Below are positions 1-6,004 of a stretch of 6,341 nucleotides of DNA, piece by piece; the first letter of the stretch is position 1, and every line of letters starts with the position of its first letter. The stretch spans positions 1 through 6,341 of the forward strand of contig JAISKQ010000042.1 of assembly GCA_031260865.1 (NCBI GenBank). Reading direction: 5' to 3'. A program made the translations under genes and the position numbers. The notes below the pieces were generated by a model that saw only the letters and a list, made by a program, of their open reading frames with translations, was not told where the DNA came from and searched no databases. This DNA is from Prevotella sp. GTDB taxonomy: Bacteria; Bacteroidota; Bacteroidia; Bacteroidales; Dysgonomonadaceae.

Positions 1-51
1 CAAGTGTACAAGTTTACAAGAAGAATGCTGCAAAGCGGTGATGATCGAAAA

Positions 52-67
52 GTGTTACTTTTGTCAC
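52..67 (+). promoter_or_regulatory. Repeat copy 1 with -7 box TACTTTTG
   Basis: GTGTTACTTTTGTCAC contains TACTTTTG (56-63), a perfect match to the Bacteroidetes -7 consensus TAnnTTTG. It sits in a dyad: AAAAGTG (48-54) and CACTTTT (65-71) are perfect 7-bp inverted arms around it. No TTTG -33 element is seen at the expected distance, so promoter activity is uncertain. A hairpin followed by a T run could also act as a weak terminator. Confidence 0.4.
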
Positions 68-104
68 TTTTTAAGTTTTTGAGTGTACAAGAGTTTTAGC
101 ATGC

Positions 105-130
105 TAGTAAACTTGAACTCTAGTAAACTA
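105..130 (+). repeat. Intergenic repeat, copy A
   Basis: This 26-bp element has the structure TAGTAAACT-TGAACTC-TAGTAAACTA, with the AGTAAACT unit at both ends. It recurs at 180-213 (with an 8-bp internal duplication) and, inverted, at 1167-1191. It lies between copies 1 and 2 of the TACTTTTG-containing motif, so the two repeat types alternate. Function is unknown. Confidence 0.7.
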
Positions 131-141
131 TTTACTGAAAA

Positions 142-157
142 CTGTTACGTTTGTCAC
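142..157 (+). promoter_or_regulatory. Repeat copy 2 with -7 box TACGTTTG
   Basis: CTGTTACGTTTGTCAC differs from copies 1 and 3 at two positions, but TACGTTTG (146-153) still fits TAnnTTTG; both variable bases fall where the consensus tolerates change or outside it. It is followed by a run of seven T. The flanking dyad is imperfect (AAAACTG against CACTTTT). Confidence 0.35.
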
Positions 158-179
158 TTTTTTTAGAATTCTTGTAAAC

Positions 180-213
180 TAGTAAACTTGAACTCTTGAA
201 CTCTAGTAAACTA
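180..213 (+). repeat. Intergenic repeat, copy B, with an internal tandem duplication
   Basis: This is the same element as 105-130, but the octamer TTGAACTC is present twice in tandem (188-195 and 196-203), lengthening it from 26 to 34 bp. A further half-unit CTTGTAAACT precedes it at 171-180. The change looks like slippage, so this spacer may vary in length between strains. Confidence 0.7.
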
Positions 214-218
214 AAAAA

Positions 219-234
219 GTGTTACTTTTGTCAC
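219..234 (+). promoter_or_regulatory. Repeat copy 3, likely proximal promoter of the transporter gene
   Basis: GTGTTACTTTTGTCAC is identical to copy 1. Its TACTTTTG (223-230) matches TAnnTTTG and would place a transcription start near 236-238, about 18 nt before the ATG at 255. No TTTG -33 box is visible. An open reading frame from the GTG at 219 would begin inside this motif, so I treat it as regulatory and not as coding sequence. Confidence 0.45.
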
Positions 235-254
235 CTTTTAATAAAAGGTACGAA

Positions 255-1154
255 ATGTGGTTAATTCTTGCGTTTGTTTCGGCATTCTTTTTGGGATGCT
301 ATGATATTAGTAAAAAGAAGTCGGTGGATGGGAACGCGGTCATGCCTGTGTTATTCCTTAATACACTATGTTGCTCCCTCTTGTTGCTTCCGCTTGTCCT
401 TATATCCCGGTTATCGCCGGATACATTGGGCGGAACCATCGGATATGTTCCTTCTGTTTCGTTGGAAGCACACGGATATATCTTTGTCAAGTCGGTCATA
501 GTCCTCACATCGTGGATATTCGGCTACTTTGCCGTGAAGCATTTGCCGCTGACCATCACCGGCCCCATCAATGCCACGCGCCCTGTGATGACCCTTGTGG
601 GGGCGTTATTCATCTTTGGAGAGCGGCTCAATCTTTATCAATGGATAGGCGTGATAATCACGATTATATCCTTTTTCTTACTCTCCCTCTCCGGCAAAAA
701 GGAAGGGATCAGCTTTCGTAAGAATAAGTGGGTCTTTTTTATGATATTAGCGGCGATAGTGAGCGCGGTCAGCGGCTTGTACGACAAATTCCTGATGCAG
801 AAATTCAGTTCCACGGCTGTGCAGTTTTGGTTCAATTCGTATCAGTGCTTATTGATGCTGATTATCGTTATTGTACTGTGGTATCCGAAACGAAAGAAGA
901 CAACGCCTTTCCGCTGGCGATGGACTATTCTCCTTGTTTCAGTCTTTTTGACCATCGCGGACTTTGTTTATTTCTACGCCTTGACCGACTCGGACGCGAT
1001 GATTTCCATCGTTTCGATGGTAAGGCGCAGCAGCGTGCTGGTTTCGTTCGCGGGAGGCGTATTGTTCTTCCATGAAAAAAACTTAAAAGGAAAAGCAATA
1101 GACCTCGTTTTAATAATTGTAGCGATGTTTTTCCTATATTTGGGGACAAAATAG
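255..1154 (+). CDS. EamA/DMT-superfamily inner-membrane transporter
   Basis: A 299-residue, very hydrophobic protein with about ten predicted membrane helices in two halves, the usual length and layout of a drug/metabolite transporter with two EamA repeats (roughly residues 1-146 and 157-297). Each half ends with the typical pattern of an acidic FGERL or FFHEK turn (121-125, 271-275), a short loop containing Gly, and a final helix. A basic loop (KKEGISFRKNK, 148-158) links the halves. The substrate cannot be told from sequence; family members export or import amino acids, nucleosides, sugars or other metabolites. The frame extends to a GTG at 219, but those 12 codons are repeat sequence. I choose the ATG at 255, preceded by AAAGG (244-248) with 6-nt spacing. 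The upstream promoter-like repeats and the inverted repeat just after the stop suggest it is transcribed alone. Family assignment is secure; specificity is unknown. Confidence 0.87.
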   Translation: MWLILAFVSAFFLGCYDISKKKSVDGNAVMPVLFLNTLCCSLLLLPLVLISRLSPDTLGGTIGYVPSVSLEAHGYIFVKSVIVLTSWIFGYFAVKHLPLTITGPINATRPVMTLVGALFIFGERLNLYQWIGVIITIISFFLLSLSGKKEGISFRKNKWVFFMILAAIVSAVSGLYDKFLMQKFSSTAVQFWFNSYQCLLMLIIVIVLWYPKRKKTTPFRWRWTILLVSVFLTIADFVYFYALTDSDAMISIVSMVRRSSVLVSFAGGVLFFHEKNLKGKAIDLVLIIVAMFFLYLGTK

Positions 1155-1166
1155 AACAGTAAATAA

Positions 1167-1191
1167 TAGTTTACTCGAGTTCAAGTTTACT
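1167..1191 (-). repeat. Inverted copy C of the intergenic repeat
   Basis: On the minus strand this reads AGTAAACTTGAACTC, then GAGTAAACTA, differing from copy A at one base over 25. It begins 12 nt after the transporter stop, so the transporter gene is bracketed by inverted copies of one element. The centre holds the palindrome ACTCGAGT (1173-1180). AGTAAA (1158-1163) and TTTACT (1170-1175) could form a small hairpin, but no T run follows, so it is not a convincing intrinsic terminator. Confidence 0.65.
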
Positions 1192-1269
1192 GACTTGCTA
1201 TAAATCAGCACACTAAAGCTCTAAGAACCAGAACTCCCGTAACCATCTATTTATTTAAAAAAGAACAAA

Positions 1270-1905
1270 ATGAAAAGAACATTATCCGTCATAATCTTCG
1301 CTATATTAGCTACTTATTCCGCTTCGGCGCAAAATATAGGCGAGGTGTTTCTCACGATGCCCGAAAGTATTGTCTTTGGGTTGGATGCCGCGGCAAAAGA
1401 GAAACTGATGTTGAATCCGAAAGACACGGCGGAAGTCGTTGTGGAGAGGGGAGAGTTTGGCGAAGTGAGACGGCTTGCCCTATCCGCGGACTTTGTATCG
1501 TTGCGGACTTCGGAAGCGGGCGCCACACAGATAAAGTTGTTGCCGTTGGTCAATGATTCCAAGATTATTTGCGTGGTGAAGACCGTTTGCGCTAAAGTAT
1601 GCGACAGCCGGGTGCAATTCTATACCACCAAATGGATTCCGATACCGCAAGGCGATTTATTTCCTAAAAAGGATAAAGGGTGGTTTATAAAACCGGATGT
1701 GGATAGGGATAGCCAGGATTTTCAGAACGCGTGCGCCGCGCTGGATATGAATCCTATATCAATAAGGCTTTCGCCCGACGACACGTCTTTAGAGGCGGAA
1801 TATGATATTAAGGATTACCTGGGCACAGATGATTACAATAAAATTGAACCCTATCTGACCGGCGTTCCAAAGAAGTTTGTTTGGGATAAGTCTTCTTATA
1901 AGTAA
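1270..1905 (+). CDS. DUF3256 family secreted protein
   Basis: A 211-residue protein with a clear Sec signal peptide: Lys-Arg at 2-3, a hydrophobic core to about residue 16, and an ASA cleavage site at 18-20 before QN. There is no lipobox cysteine, so it is probably soluble in the periplasm or secreted. The mature part follows the DUF3256 pattern as I know it from Bacteroidales: an early FLTMP segment (27-31), a central IICVVKTVCAKVCDSR strand region (99-114) leading to FYTTKWIPIP (117-126), and a C-terminal LSPDDTSLEAEYDI (167-180) ending in a short basic tail with FVWDK (203-207). Three cysteines (101, 107, 111) cluster in the middle. No catalytic motif is apparent and the function is unknown. 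The ATG follows an AT-rich leader (AAAAAAGAACAAA) with no Shine-Dalgarno site, as is common in this phylum. I see no TAnnTTTG box in the 115-nt spacer, so read-through from the transporter is possible. Confidence 0.85.
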   Translation: MKRTLSVIIFAILATYSASAQNIGEVFLTMPESIVFGLDAAAKEKLMLNPKDTAEVVVERGEFGEVRRLALSADFVSLRTSEAGATQIKLLPLVNDSKIICVVKTVCAKVCDSRVQFYTTKWIPIPQGDLFPKKDKGWFIKPDVDRDSQDFQNACAALDMNPISIRLSPDDTSLEAEYDIKDYLGTDDYNKIEPYLTGVPKKFVWDKSSYK

Positions 1906-1918
1906 AAGGGTACTATAA

Positions 1919-2623
1919 TTACCAGTTCAGCACATGGATGGCATGACAAGCCGCCAATGCCGCTGTTTCGGTTCGCAAACGGCTTTCGCCCAACGAAACG
2001 GGTTGAAATCCTTTTTTGATGGCTTCCTCTACCTCCTGTTCCGAAAAATCGCCTTCCGGTCCTATCAGGATAAGGGCGTTTTCGCCTTTTTTATAAGCCT
2101 CTTTCAACGATCTCTTCTTTTGAGGATAACAATGCGCGATAAACTTTTGCCCGCTGAAATCCTGTTCTAAGAGCTTCGAAAACGATTGCATCTCGTCCAA
2201 TTGGGGAAGAAGGGCTTTTTGCGACTGTTTCATTGCCGAAACCAGTATCTTTTCTATTCGTTGCGACTTTATCTCTTTACGCTCCGAATGTTGGCAGAGG
2301 GTAGGGGAGAAGCGGTCTATACCCATTTCCGTTGCTTTTTCGGCAAACCATTCTATGCGATCCATGTTTTTGGTAGGGGCAAAAGCAATATGAATATTAA
2401 AGTCCCAACCTTTCGGCTGTTCCATGGTTTTGAGTATGTTTACAATACAATGCTTGGGGTTTGCCTGTATGATCTCCGCGTCGTAAAAGAAGCCTTTTCC
2501 ATCCGCCAAGAGTATTTCATCCCCTTCTTTCTTGCGCAATACTTTCACACAGTGCTGCGCTTCCTCGAAAGGTAGTTCGGTATTACTTTGTATATCAGGA
2601 GTAAAGAAGATTGTTTTTTCCAT
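1919..2623 (-). CDS. rsmE: 16S rRNA (uracil(1498)-N3)-methyltransferase RsmE
   Basis: A 234-residue cytoplasmic SPOUT methyltransferase that uses S-adenosylmethionine to methylate N3 of U1498 in helix 44 of 16S rRNA. The N-terminal PUA-like RNA-binding part has the family's H24-CVKVLRKKEGDEI pattern (24-37). The C-terminal trefoil-knot domain shows EKATEMGI (95-102), the SER...R...KQSQK run (113-136), the cofactor-binding LIGPEGDFSEQEV (186-198) and SLGESRLRTETAALAA (210-225). Length is normal and the gene looks intact. It starts 32 nt after the toxin stop, in an AT-rich stretch with no recognisable -7/-33 promoter of its own, so it may depend on transcription from the toxin-antitoxin promoter. 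It converges on DUF3256 with a 13-nt gap, leaving little room for a terminator. A diverged copy of codons 35-52 lies at 3284-3337. Confidence 0.95.
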   Translation of the reverse strand: MEKTIFFTPDIQSNTELPFEEAQHCVKVLRKKEGDEILLADGKGFFYDAEIIQANPKHCIVNILKTMEQPKGWDFNIHIAFAPTKNMDRIEWFAEKATEMGIDRFSPTLCQHSERKEIKSQRIEKILVSAMKQSQKALLPQLDEMQSFSKLLEQDFSGQKFIAHCYPQKKRSLKEAYKKGENALILIGPEGDFSEQEVEEAIKKGFQPVSLGESRLRTETAALAACHAIHVLNW

Positions 2624-2655
2624 ATATCACAACTCTATATTGAGTTATATAACAA

Positions 2656-2970
2656 CTAAGGTAATTCTTTTTTTAAATTTTTAGGATTTTGACGACAATC
2701 CCAAATGGTGGCTATATTAATAATTTCTTTCTCTTCATCAATAAAATAGACTATTTTATAATTGTCTCTAACCACTAAAGAACGGAAACTTATAGAAAAA
2801 TCTGAAAGAATAGGTTCTAAAGCCGCCATTTGAGGAAAATCAGCTAAAGGAGACACAGCGTTTTTAATATCAGCTAACAACTTATCAGCTGCCGATTTGC
2901 TGTTCTGTTTATAAAAAGAGTGTATCTCCTTTAACCTTTGTTCTGCTTTAGGCTGAAAATTTATTACCAT
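2656..2970 (-). CDS. RelE/ParE-family toxin of a type II toxin-antitoxin pair
   Basis: A 104-residue protein with the compact RelE/ParE fold pattern: an N-terminal strand (VINFQPKAEQRL, 2-13), two helices (LKEIHSFYKQN and SAADKLLADIKNAVSPLADFP, 13-46), then the sheet with FRSLVVRDNYKIVYFIDEEKE (62-82) and INIATIWDCRQNP (84-96). Toxins of this group either cleave mRNA on the ribosome or inhibit gyrase; the sequence does not decide between these. R63, R68, Y71 and R93 are the residues I would test first, chosen by position in the family pattern. Its ATG overlaps the end of the antitoxin gene by 7 nt, indicating coupled translation. Base composition is visibly AT-richer than the flanking rsmE and xpt, consistent with later acquisition. 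Confidence 0.85.
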   Translation of the reverse strand: MVINFQPKAEQRLKEIHSFYKQNSKSAADKLLADIKNAVSPLADFPQMAALEPILSDFSISFRSLVVRDNYKIVYFIDEEKEIINIATIWDCRQNPKNLKKELP

Positions 2971-3197
2971 TGCTCTGCCTCTTTAAAAAGCTGTTCCATC
3001 GGTTTACCTTTCCCATTCTTAGCATCTTCAACGGATTGCATGACCTCTTCTTTCAATTCTTCAACGGTCATTTGGGCAGGGGATTTGTCCTTTCGTACCA
3101 AAATTGCGGCTATCTTAGTAATCATTTCTTCGTCGGCATCATTTAGAATAGACTGAATTAATTGTGCCTTTCGGGCATATAATGTTATACTATCCAT
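2964..3197 (-). CDS. Putative antitoxin partner of the RelE/ParE toxin
   Basis: A 77-residue acidic, mostly helical protein directly upstream of the toxin gene and overlapping it by 7 nt, the standard order for a type II module. The N-terminal part (SITLYARKAQLIQSILNDAD, 3-22, then EEMITKIAAILV, 23-34) resembles short Bacteroidales antitoxin-like proteins found next to RelE/ParE toxins. The C-terminal part (from about 43: TVEELKEEVMQSVEDAKNGK, ending in FKEAEQW) is likely the segment that wraps the toxin. I see no clear ribbon-helix-helix or helix-turn-helix motif, so DNA binding is not established. The ATG lies about 20 nt from the predicted transcription start, with no Shine-Dalgarno site. 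The role is inferred mainly from position, size and the toxin next door. Confidence 0.75.
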   Translation of the reverse strand: MDSITLYARKAQLIQSILNDADEEMITKIAAILVRKDKSPAQMTVEELKEEVMQSVEDAKNGKGKPMEQLFKEAEQW

Positions 3198-3223
3198 AAT
3201 TGTATTCTTTTAAGTACATGATA

Positions 3224-3253
3224 CAAAGTTATTCCTTTTATTTACGAATCAAA
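3224..3253 (-). promoter_or_regulatory. Bacteroidetes-type promoter for the toxin-antitoxin operon
   Basis: On the minus strand TTTG (3253-3250), an 18-nt spacer and TAACTTTG (3231-3224) match the Bacteroidetes TTTG/TAnnTTTG promoter. The spacer is close to the usual 19 or so. The start point would fall near 3217-3219, giving a leader of roughly 20 nt before the antitoxin ATG. This is the best-formed promoter in the window. Confidence 0.65.
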
Positions 3254-3284
3254 AACTGATAGGTTAAAGTTGCGTAAATAAAAG
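3235..3284. promoter_or_regulatory. Perfect 12-bp inverted repeat, likely operator of the toxin-antitoxin operon
   Basis: CTTTTATTTACG (3235-3246) and CGTAAATAAAAG (3273-3284) are exact inverted copies separated by 26 nt. The downstream arm fills the space between the -33 and -7 boxes, and the other arm lies about 20 nt upstream of -33. Arm centres are 38 bp apart, close to a whole number of helical turns at 3.6. That placement fits autoregulation by the antitoxin or antitoxin-toxin complex. A stem-loop in RNA is possible for transcripts reading through from xpt, but no T run follows it. Confidence 0.6.
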
Positions 3285-3337
3285 ACAGTTTCCGTGTTGT
3301 AAAAGAAGCCTTTTCCATCGGTCAAGAGTATTTCATC
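3284..3337 (-). pseudogene. Degenerate rsmE fragment (codons about 35-52)
   Basis: Bases 3299-3337 match rsmE 2483-2521 at 37 of 39 positions in the same orientation. Read in the rsmE frame, the fragment gives DEILLTDGKGFFY where intact RsmE has DEILLADGKGFFY. The next five codons give NTETV against DAEII, so weaker similarity continues to about 3284. Nothing on either side resembles rsmE. It starts 6 nt after the xpt stop and is out of frame with it. The proximal end touches the inverted repeat of the toxin-antitoxin promoter region. I interpret it as a scar of a lost, slightly different rsmE copy. Confidence 0.8.
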
Positions 3338-3342
3338 TGTCC

Positions 3343-3912
3343 TTATTCCTCAAATATAATCTTATTTTCGCCCAATTCTTTAATGCGGGCTAACGATTCT
3401 ACATGGATACCCAGCTCACGGAGGCGTTTTCCTCCATTCTGAAAGCTTTTCTCGATAATGAATCCCATGCCGTATAATTCGGCTCCGGATTGGAGGATAA
3501 GCTCGTTTACACCCACAGCGGCATTTCCGTTTGCCAGAAAATCATCGATGAATACTACTTTATCGTCTTTTGTCAGGAAGTCTCCGCTTACCGATACGGT
3601 ATAATCCTTGTCTTTGGTAAAGGAATGTATGGTCGTCGACAACATATTCGACATTGTTTTGGGCACGGCTTTCTTTACAAATACCACCGGCAGTTCGAGC
3701 AAGTACCCAAGCATGATGGCGGGGGCGATACCGCTTGCCTCTATTGTCACAACTTTGTTGATGGGTAAATTGCCAAACCGGCGTACAAATTCCACGCCTA
3801 TTGATTTCATCAGGATAGGATCCATCTGGTGATTTATAAAACTATCTACTTTGAGGATTCCTCCGTCAAAGCTTTTACCATCTTTGAGAATACGATCTTT
3901 TAATAATTTCAT
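3343..3912 (-). CDS. xpt: Xanthine phosphoribosyltransferase
   Basis: A 189-residue cytoplasmic type I phosphoribosyltransferase of the Bacillus Xpt kind, full length. It converts xanthine and PRPP to XMP and pyrophosphate, the salvage entry to GMP. The PRPP-binding loop is [16 protein letters not shown] (119-134), nearly the same as the Bacillus motif. The N-terminal [20 protein letters not shown] (1-20) and SFINHQMDP (24-32) with [10 protein letters not shown] (56-65) are also characteristic of Xpt. [11 protein letters not shown] (79-89) is the flexible loop region. It starts 11 nt after the permease stop and is probably translated from the same message. The pairing with a nucleobase permease parallels the Bacillus xpt-pbuX operon, although there xpt comes first. 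No purine riboswitch precedes the operon as far as I can see. Confidence 0.95.
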   Translation of the reverse strand: MKLLKDRILKDGKSFDGGILKVDSFINHQMDPILMKSIGVEFVRRFGNLPINKVVTIEASGIAPAIMLGYLLELPVVFVKKAVPKTMSNMLSTTIHSFTKDKDYTVSVSGDFLTKDDKVVFIDDFLANGNAAVGVNELILQSGAELYGMGFIIEKSFQNGGKRLRELGIHVESLARIKELGENKIIFEE

Positions 3913-3923
3913 TGCTACAAACT

Positions 3924-5306
3924 TTACTCTTTAATACGGATTACAACATTCGCGATAATGGCGATTACGCCGCCGGTGGTGATGCCGGACGAGAATATGC
4001 CTTTTATGGTGGACGGCATTTGAGACAGAATATCAGGAACTAATTCGACGCCAAGTCCACACGCGAAACTGACGGCAAGGACGAGAATCGCTTTCCTGTT
4101 GATGTTTTGGGATGCTATAATGCGTACCCCTGACGCGGCAACTGTGCCGAACATCAGCAGGGTAGCTCCTCCAAGCACCGGTTCGGGCATGATGGAGAAT
4201 ATCCCTCCAATGAAAGGGAAAGCGCTCAGGATAACCAGAAAAGCCGCGATATAATAACCCACGCGGCGGCTGGCAACGCCTGTCAGCTGTATAAGACCGT
4301 TGTTTTGCGCGAATATGGAATTGGGAAACGAGTTGAAAAATCCCGCAATGGCGGAATTTATACCATCCGCCAAGACGCCCCCCTGCACTCGTTTTAAGAA
4401 TTTGGGACCTTCTATCGGTTCGCCGCCGATCATCGAATTGGCGGTTATGTCGCCATAAGCCTCGATGGATGTGATAAAATAGATAAGGGCAACGGCTATA
4501 AACGCCGAAATGTCGAATCCTAATCCGTACTTGAACGGTTGAGGTATTGTGACAGCTCCTACGTCTCCTATCTTGGAGAAATCGACCCATCCCATGAAAT
4601 AGGAGACCGCGTAACCGATAAAGATGCCGATAATGATAGAACTCATGCGGATATATTTGTTCTTTATACCGTTCAATATCAATATCGAAACCAAAACAAG
4701 CGCGGCAAGCCCCAAGTTTTGCATGCTGCCGAACGACCTTTCGCCTTCAAGCCCCATCGCGTTGAATCCTCCGCCACAGGATATAATAGCTACTTTGATG
4801 AGTGATAGCCCTATCATTGTCACCACAATGCCCGATACGAGCGGGGTGATTATCTTTTTTGTGTATTTCAGCAAACGGCTTACTATCATTTCCACAGGGG
4901 CGGCGGCGATACATACGCCGAATATGGCGGCTAATATGGCAGCTTCCCCCATATCGCCCTTGGCGGCAAAGCTGGCCGTCAATGCTCCAATGAATGAAAA
5001 GCTTGTTCCTTGCACACAGAGCAATCCGCATCCGACAGGTCCAAAACGCCTGCATTGGATAAAGGTGGAGATACCGGAGGCAAGCAGCGCCATCGAAACA
5101 AGGAATCCCGTCGTTTCGGTACTGAATTGCAACGCTTGGGAAATGATAAGGGGCGGGGTTATAATGGCCACAAAGATAGCCAAAAGGTGTTGCAGCCCCG
5201 CGAAAGCGGCTTCTTTGAACGGCGGTTTATCTTCTATCTGATATATAAGGTCTGTCTTTTGTATCGGACGGATGATCTCATCTACTTCTTTTTCTGTCAT
5301 TTCCAT
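3924..5306 (-). CDS. NCS2 (NAT) family xanthine/uracil permease
   Basis: A 460-residue inner-membrane nucleobase:cation symporter with about 14 membrane segments. Counting from the ATG, the family hallmarks are GLQHLL in the first helix (37-42), [11 protein letters not shown] in TM8 (279-289) with E282 matching the substrate-binding acid, and the NAT signature [10 protein letters not shown] (334-343). The signature followed by VASRRVG closely resembles the xanthine transporters XanP and XanQ of E. coli, so xanthine is the best guess, supported by xpt immediately downstream. Symbols such as pbuX or xanP would be by analogy only. The open frame begins at a TTG at 5309, but the adjacent ATG at 5306 is the more likely start; a third choice is the ATG at 5300. 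The leader is AT-rich without a Shine-Dalgarno site. The gene follows DUF2625 by 29 nt and precedes xpt by 11 nt. Confidence 0.93.
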   Translation of the reverse strand: MEMTEKEVDEIIRPIQKTDLIYQIEDKPPFKEAAFAGLQHLLAIFVAIITPPLIISQALQFSTETTGFLVSMALLASGISTFIQCRRFGPVGCGLLCVQGTSFSFIGALTASFAAKGDMGEAAILAAIFGVCIAAAPVEMIVSRLLKYTKKIITPLVSGIVVTMIGLSLIKVAIISCGGGFNAMGLEGERSFGSMQNLGLAALVLVSILILNGIKNKYIRMSSIIIGIFIGYAVSYFMGWVDFSKIGDVGAVTIPQPFKYGLGFDISAFIAVALIYFITSIEAYGDITANSMIGGEPIEGPKFLKRVQGGVLADGINSAIAGFFNSFPNSIFAQNNGLIQLTGVASRRVGYYIAAFLVILSAFPFIGGIFSIMPEPVLGGATLLMFGTVAASGVRIIASQNINRKAILVLAVSFACGLGVELVPDILSQMPSTIKGIFSSGITTGGVIAIIANVVIRIKE

Positions 5307-5335
5307 CAAAATATATTTATTATTTAATATTTATT

Positions 5336-6004
5336 TTAGACTAATGTGCTCATCGCGTCCATATTAGCGTTATACGCCTCTTCGACAGGGACAACTTTTT
5401 TATGAGCATTGTCTATATCTACGCCTCCTTTTGTCCACAGAAAAGGGGAAAAGCTGTACGCGTAGTCGGGATGCAAACCTTCCACATCCTTTTGCCAGTT
5501 TTTCCATCTAAGGCCTGTGTAGAAGTCGTTCATATCCGTTTCGAAGCAGAATAGCAGGAATTGGCTGTAGTCGATTTCCATCGGAGTCCATTTTAACATA
5601 TCGGGAGCGTAGTAATACAGATTGCCTGCATCCTGACCAAAGAAGCCTCCGTTGATGGCGTAAAAGCCTCCGATGGCGTCGTCGGCTACCAGCAGGTATG
5701 GAGCAGGTTCACCAAATTCTGAAAATGTTTTGCCTTTGTTCCAGTCGGGTAGGGATCTTTTCATCCGGTCGCCGCCGGAGCCAAGGATGCGGATCCATCC
5801 GTTGTCAATCAGTAGCCCTCCTGTTTCGTGGATGATAGCGCCCATCAGGGAACGGGTGGTTACTTGTGTATTTATCAGCGCTTTTTCGGCTCGCCATCGT
5901 TCGCAAGGCAGTATCTCCACCTTGTTTTTAGCCATGTCGATCCATTCTTTTACAATAGGCCAACCCGGCTCTTCTGTGTTTACAAGCTCTTGCAATATAC
6001 GCAT
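5336..6004 (-). CDS. DUF2625 family protein
   Basis: A 222-residue protein I place in DUF2625 from its overall pattern: an N-terminal helix with ELVNTEEPGWPIVKEW (6-21), LPCERWRAEKAL (32-43), and the core LMGAIIHETGGLLIDNGWIRILGSGG (53-78) followed by RSLPDWNKG (83-91). Later come PYLLVADDAIGGFYAINGGFFG (102-123), YYYAPDMLKWTPM (130-142) and FYTGLRWKNW (161-170). The family has no established activity known to me. There is no signal peptide or membrane segment, so it should be cytoplasmic. The frame starts with TTG at 6007; I choose the ATG at 6004, with GAGAG about 8 nt upstream as a weak ribosome site. It is the first gene of a likely operon with the nucleobase permease and xpt, but a role in purine metabolism is only suggested by that position. 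Confidence 0.83.
   Translation of the reverse strand: MRILQELVNTEEPGWPIVKEWIDMAKNKVEILPCERWRAEKALINTQVTTRSLMGAIIHETGGLLIDNGWIRILGSGGDRMKRSLPDWNKGKTFSEFGEPAPYLLVADDAIGGFYAINGGFFGQDAGNLYYYAPDMLKWTPMEIDYSQFLLFCFETDMNDFYTGLRWKNWQKDVEGLHPDYAYSFSPFLWTKGGVDIDNAHKKVVPVEEAYNANMDAMSTLV

Noticed and set aside
1..254. CRISPR array or direct-repeat array
   Set aside because: Repeats recur, but there are two different repeat types, unit lengths differ, spacers are themselves repeat-derived, and no cas gene is nearby.
1157..1192. Intrinsic terminator after the transporter gene
   Set aside because: Small stems (AGTAAA/TTTACT and CAGTAAA/TTTACTG) exist, but they compete, are AT-rich and lack a following T run; the inverted repeat copy explains them better.
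2186..2575. Open frame of 129 codons on the plus strand opposite rsmE
   Set aside because: It is antisense to a well-supported rsmE and has no start signal or recognisable domain.
2631..2653. Operator or terminator between the toxin gene and rsmE
   Set aside because: A 5-bp hairpin and the AT-rich palindrome GTTATATAAC are present, but such short symmetric runs are expected by chance in AT-rich DNA.
4033..4590. Open frame of 185 codons on the minus strand within the permease
   Set aside because: It is a shifted-frame shadow rich in Arg, Cys and His, inside a gene with clear NAT motifs in another frame.
4624..5241. Open frame of 205 codons on the plus strand, opposite the permease
   Set aside because: It lies wholly inside the permease gene, has low-complexity Pro/Ser/Ala/Ile content typical of an antisense shadow, and matches no family I know.
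5307..5340. Purine riboswitch upstream of the permease and xpt
   Set aside because: The spacer is under 30 nt between DUF2625 and the permease, too short for an aptamer, and no riboswitch core is visible upstream of DUF2625 either.
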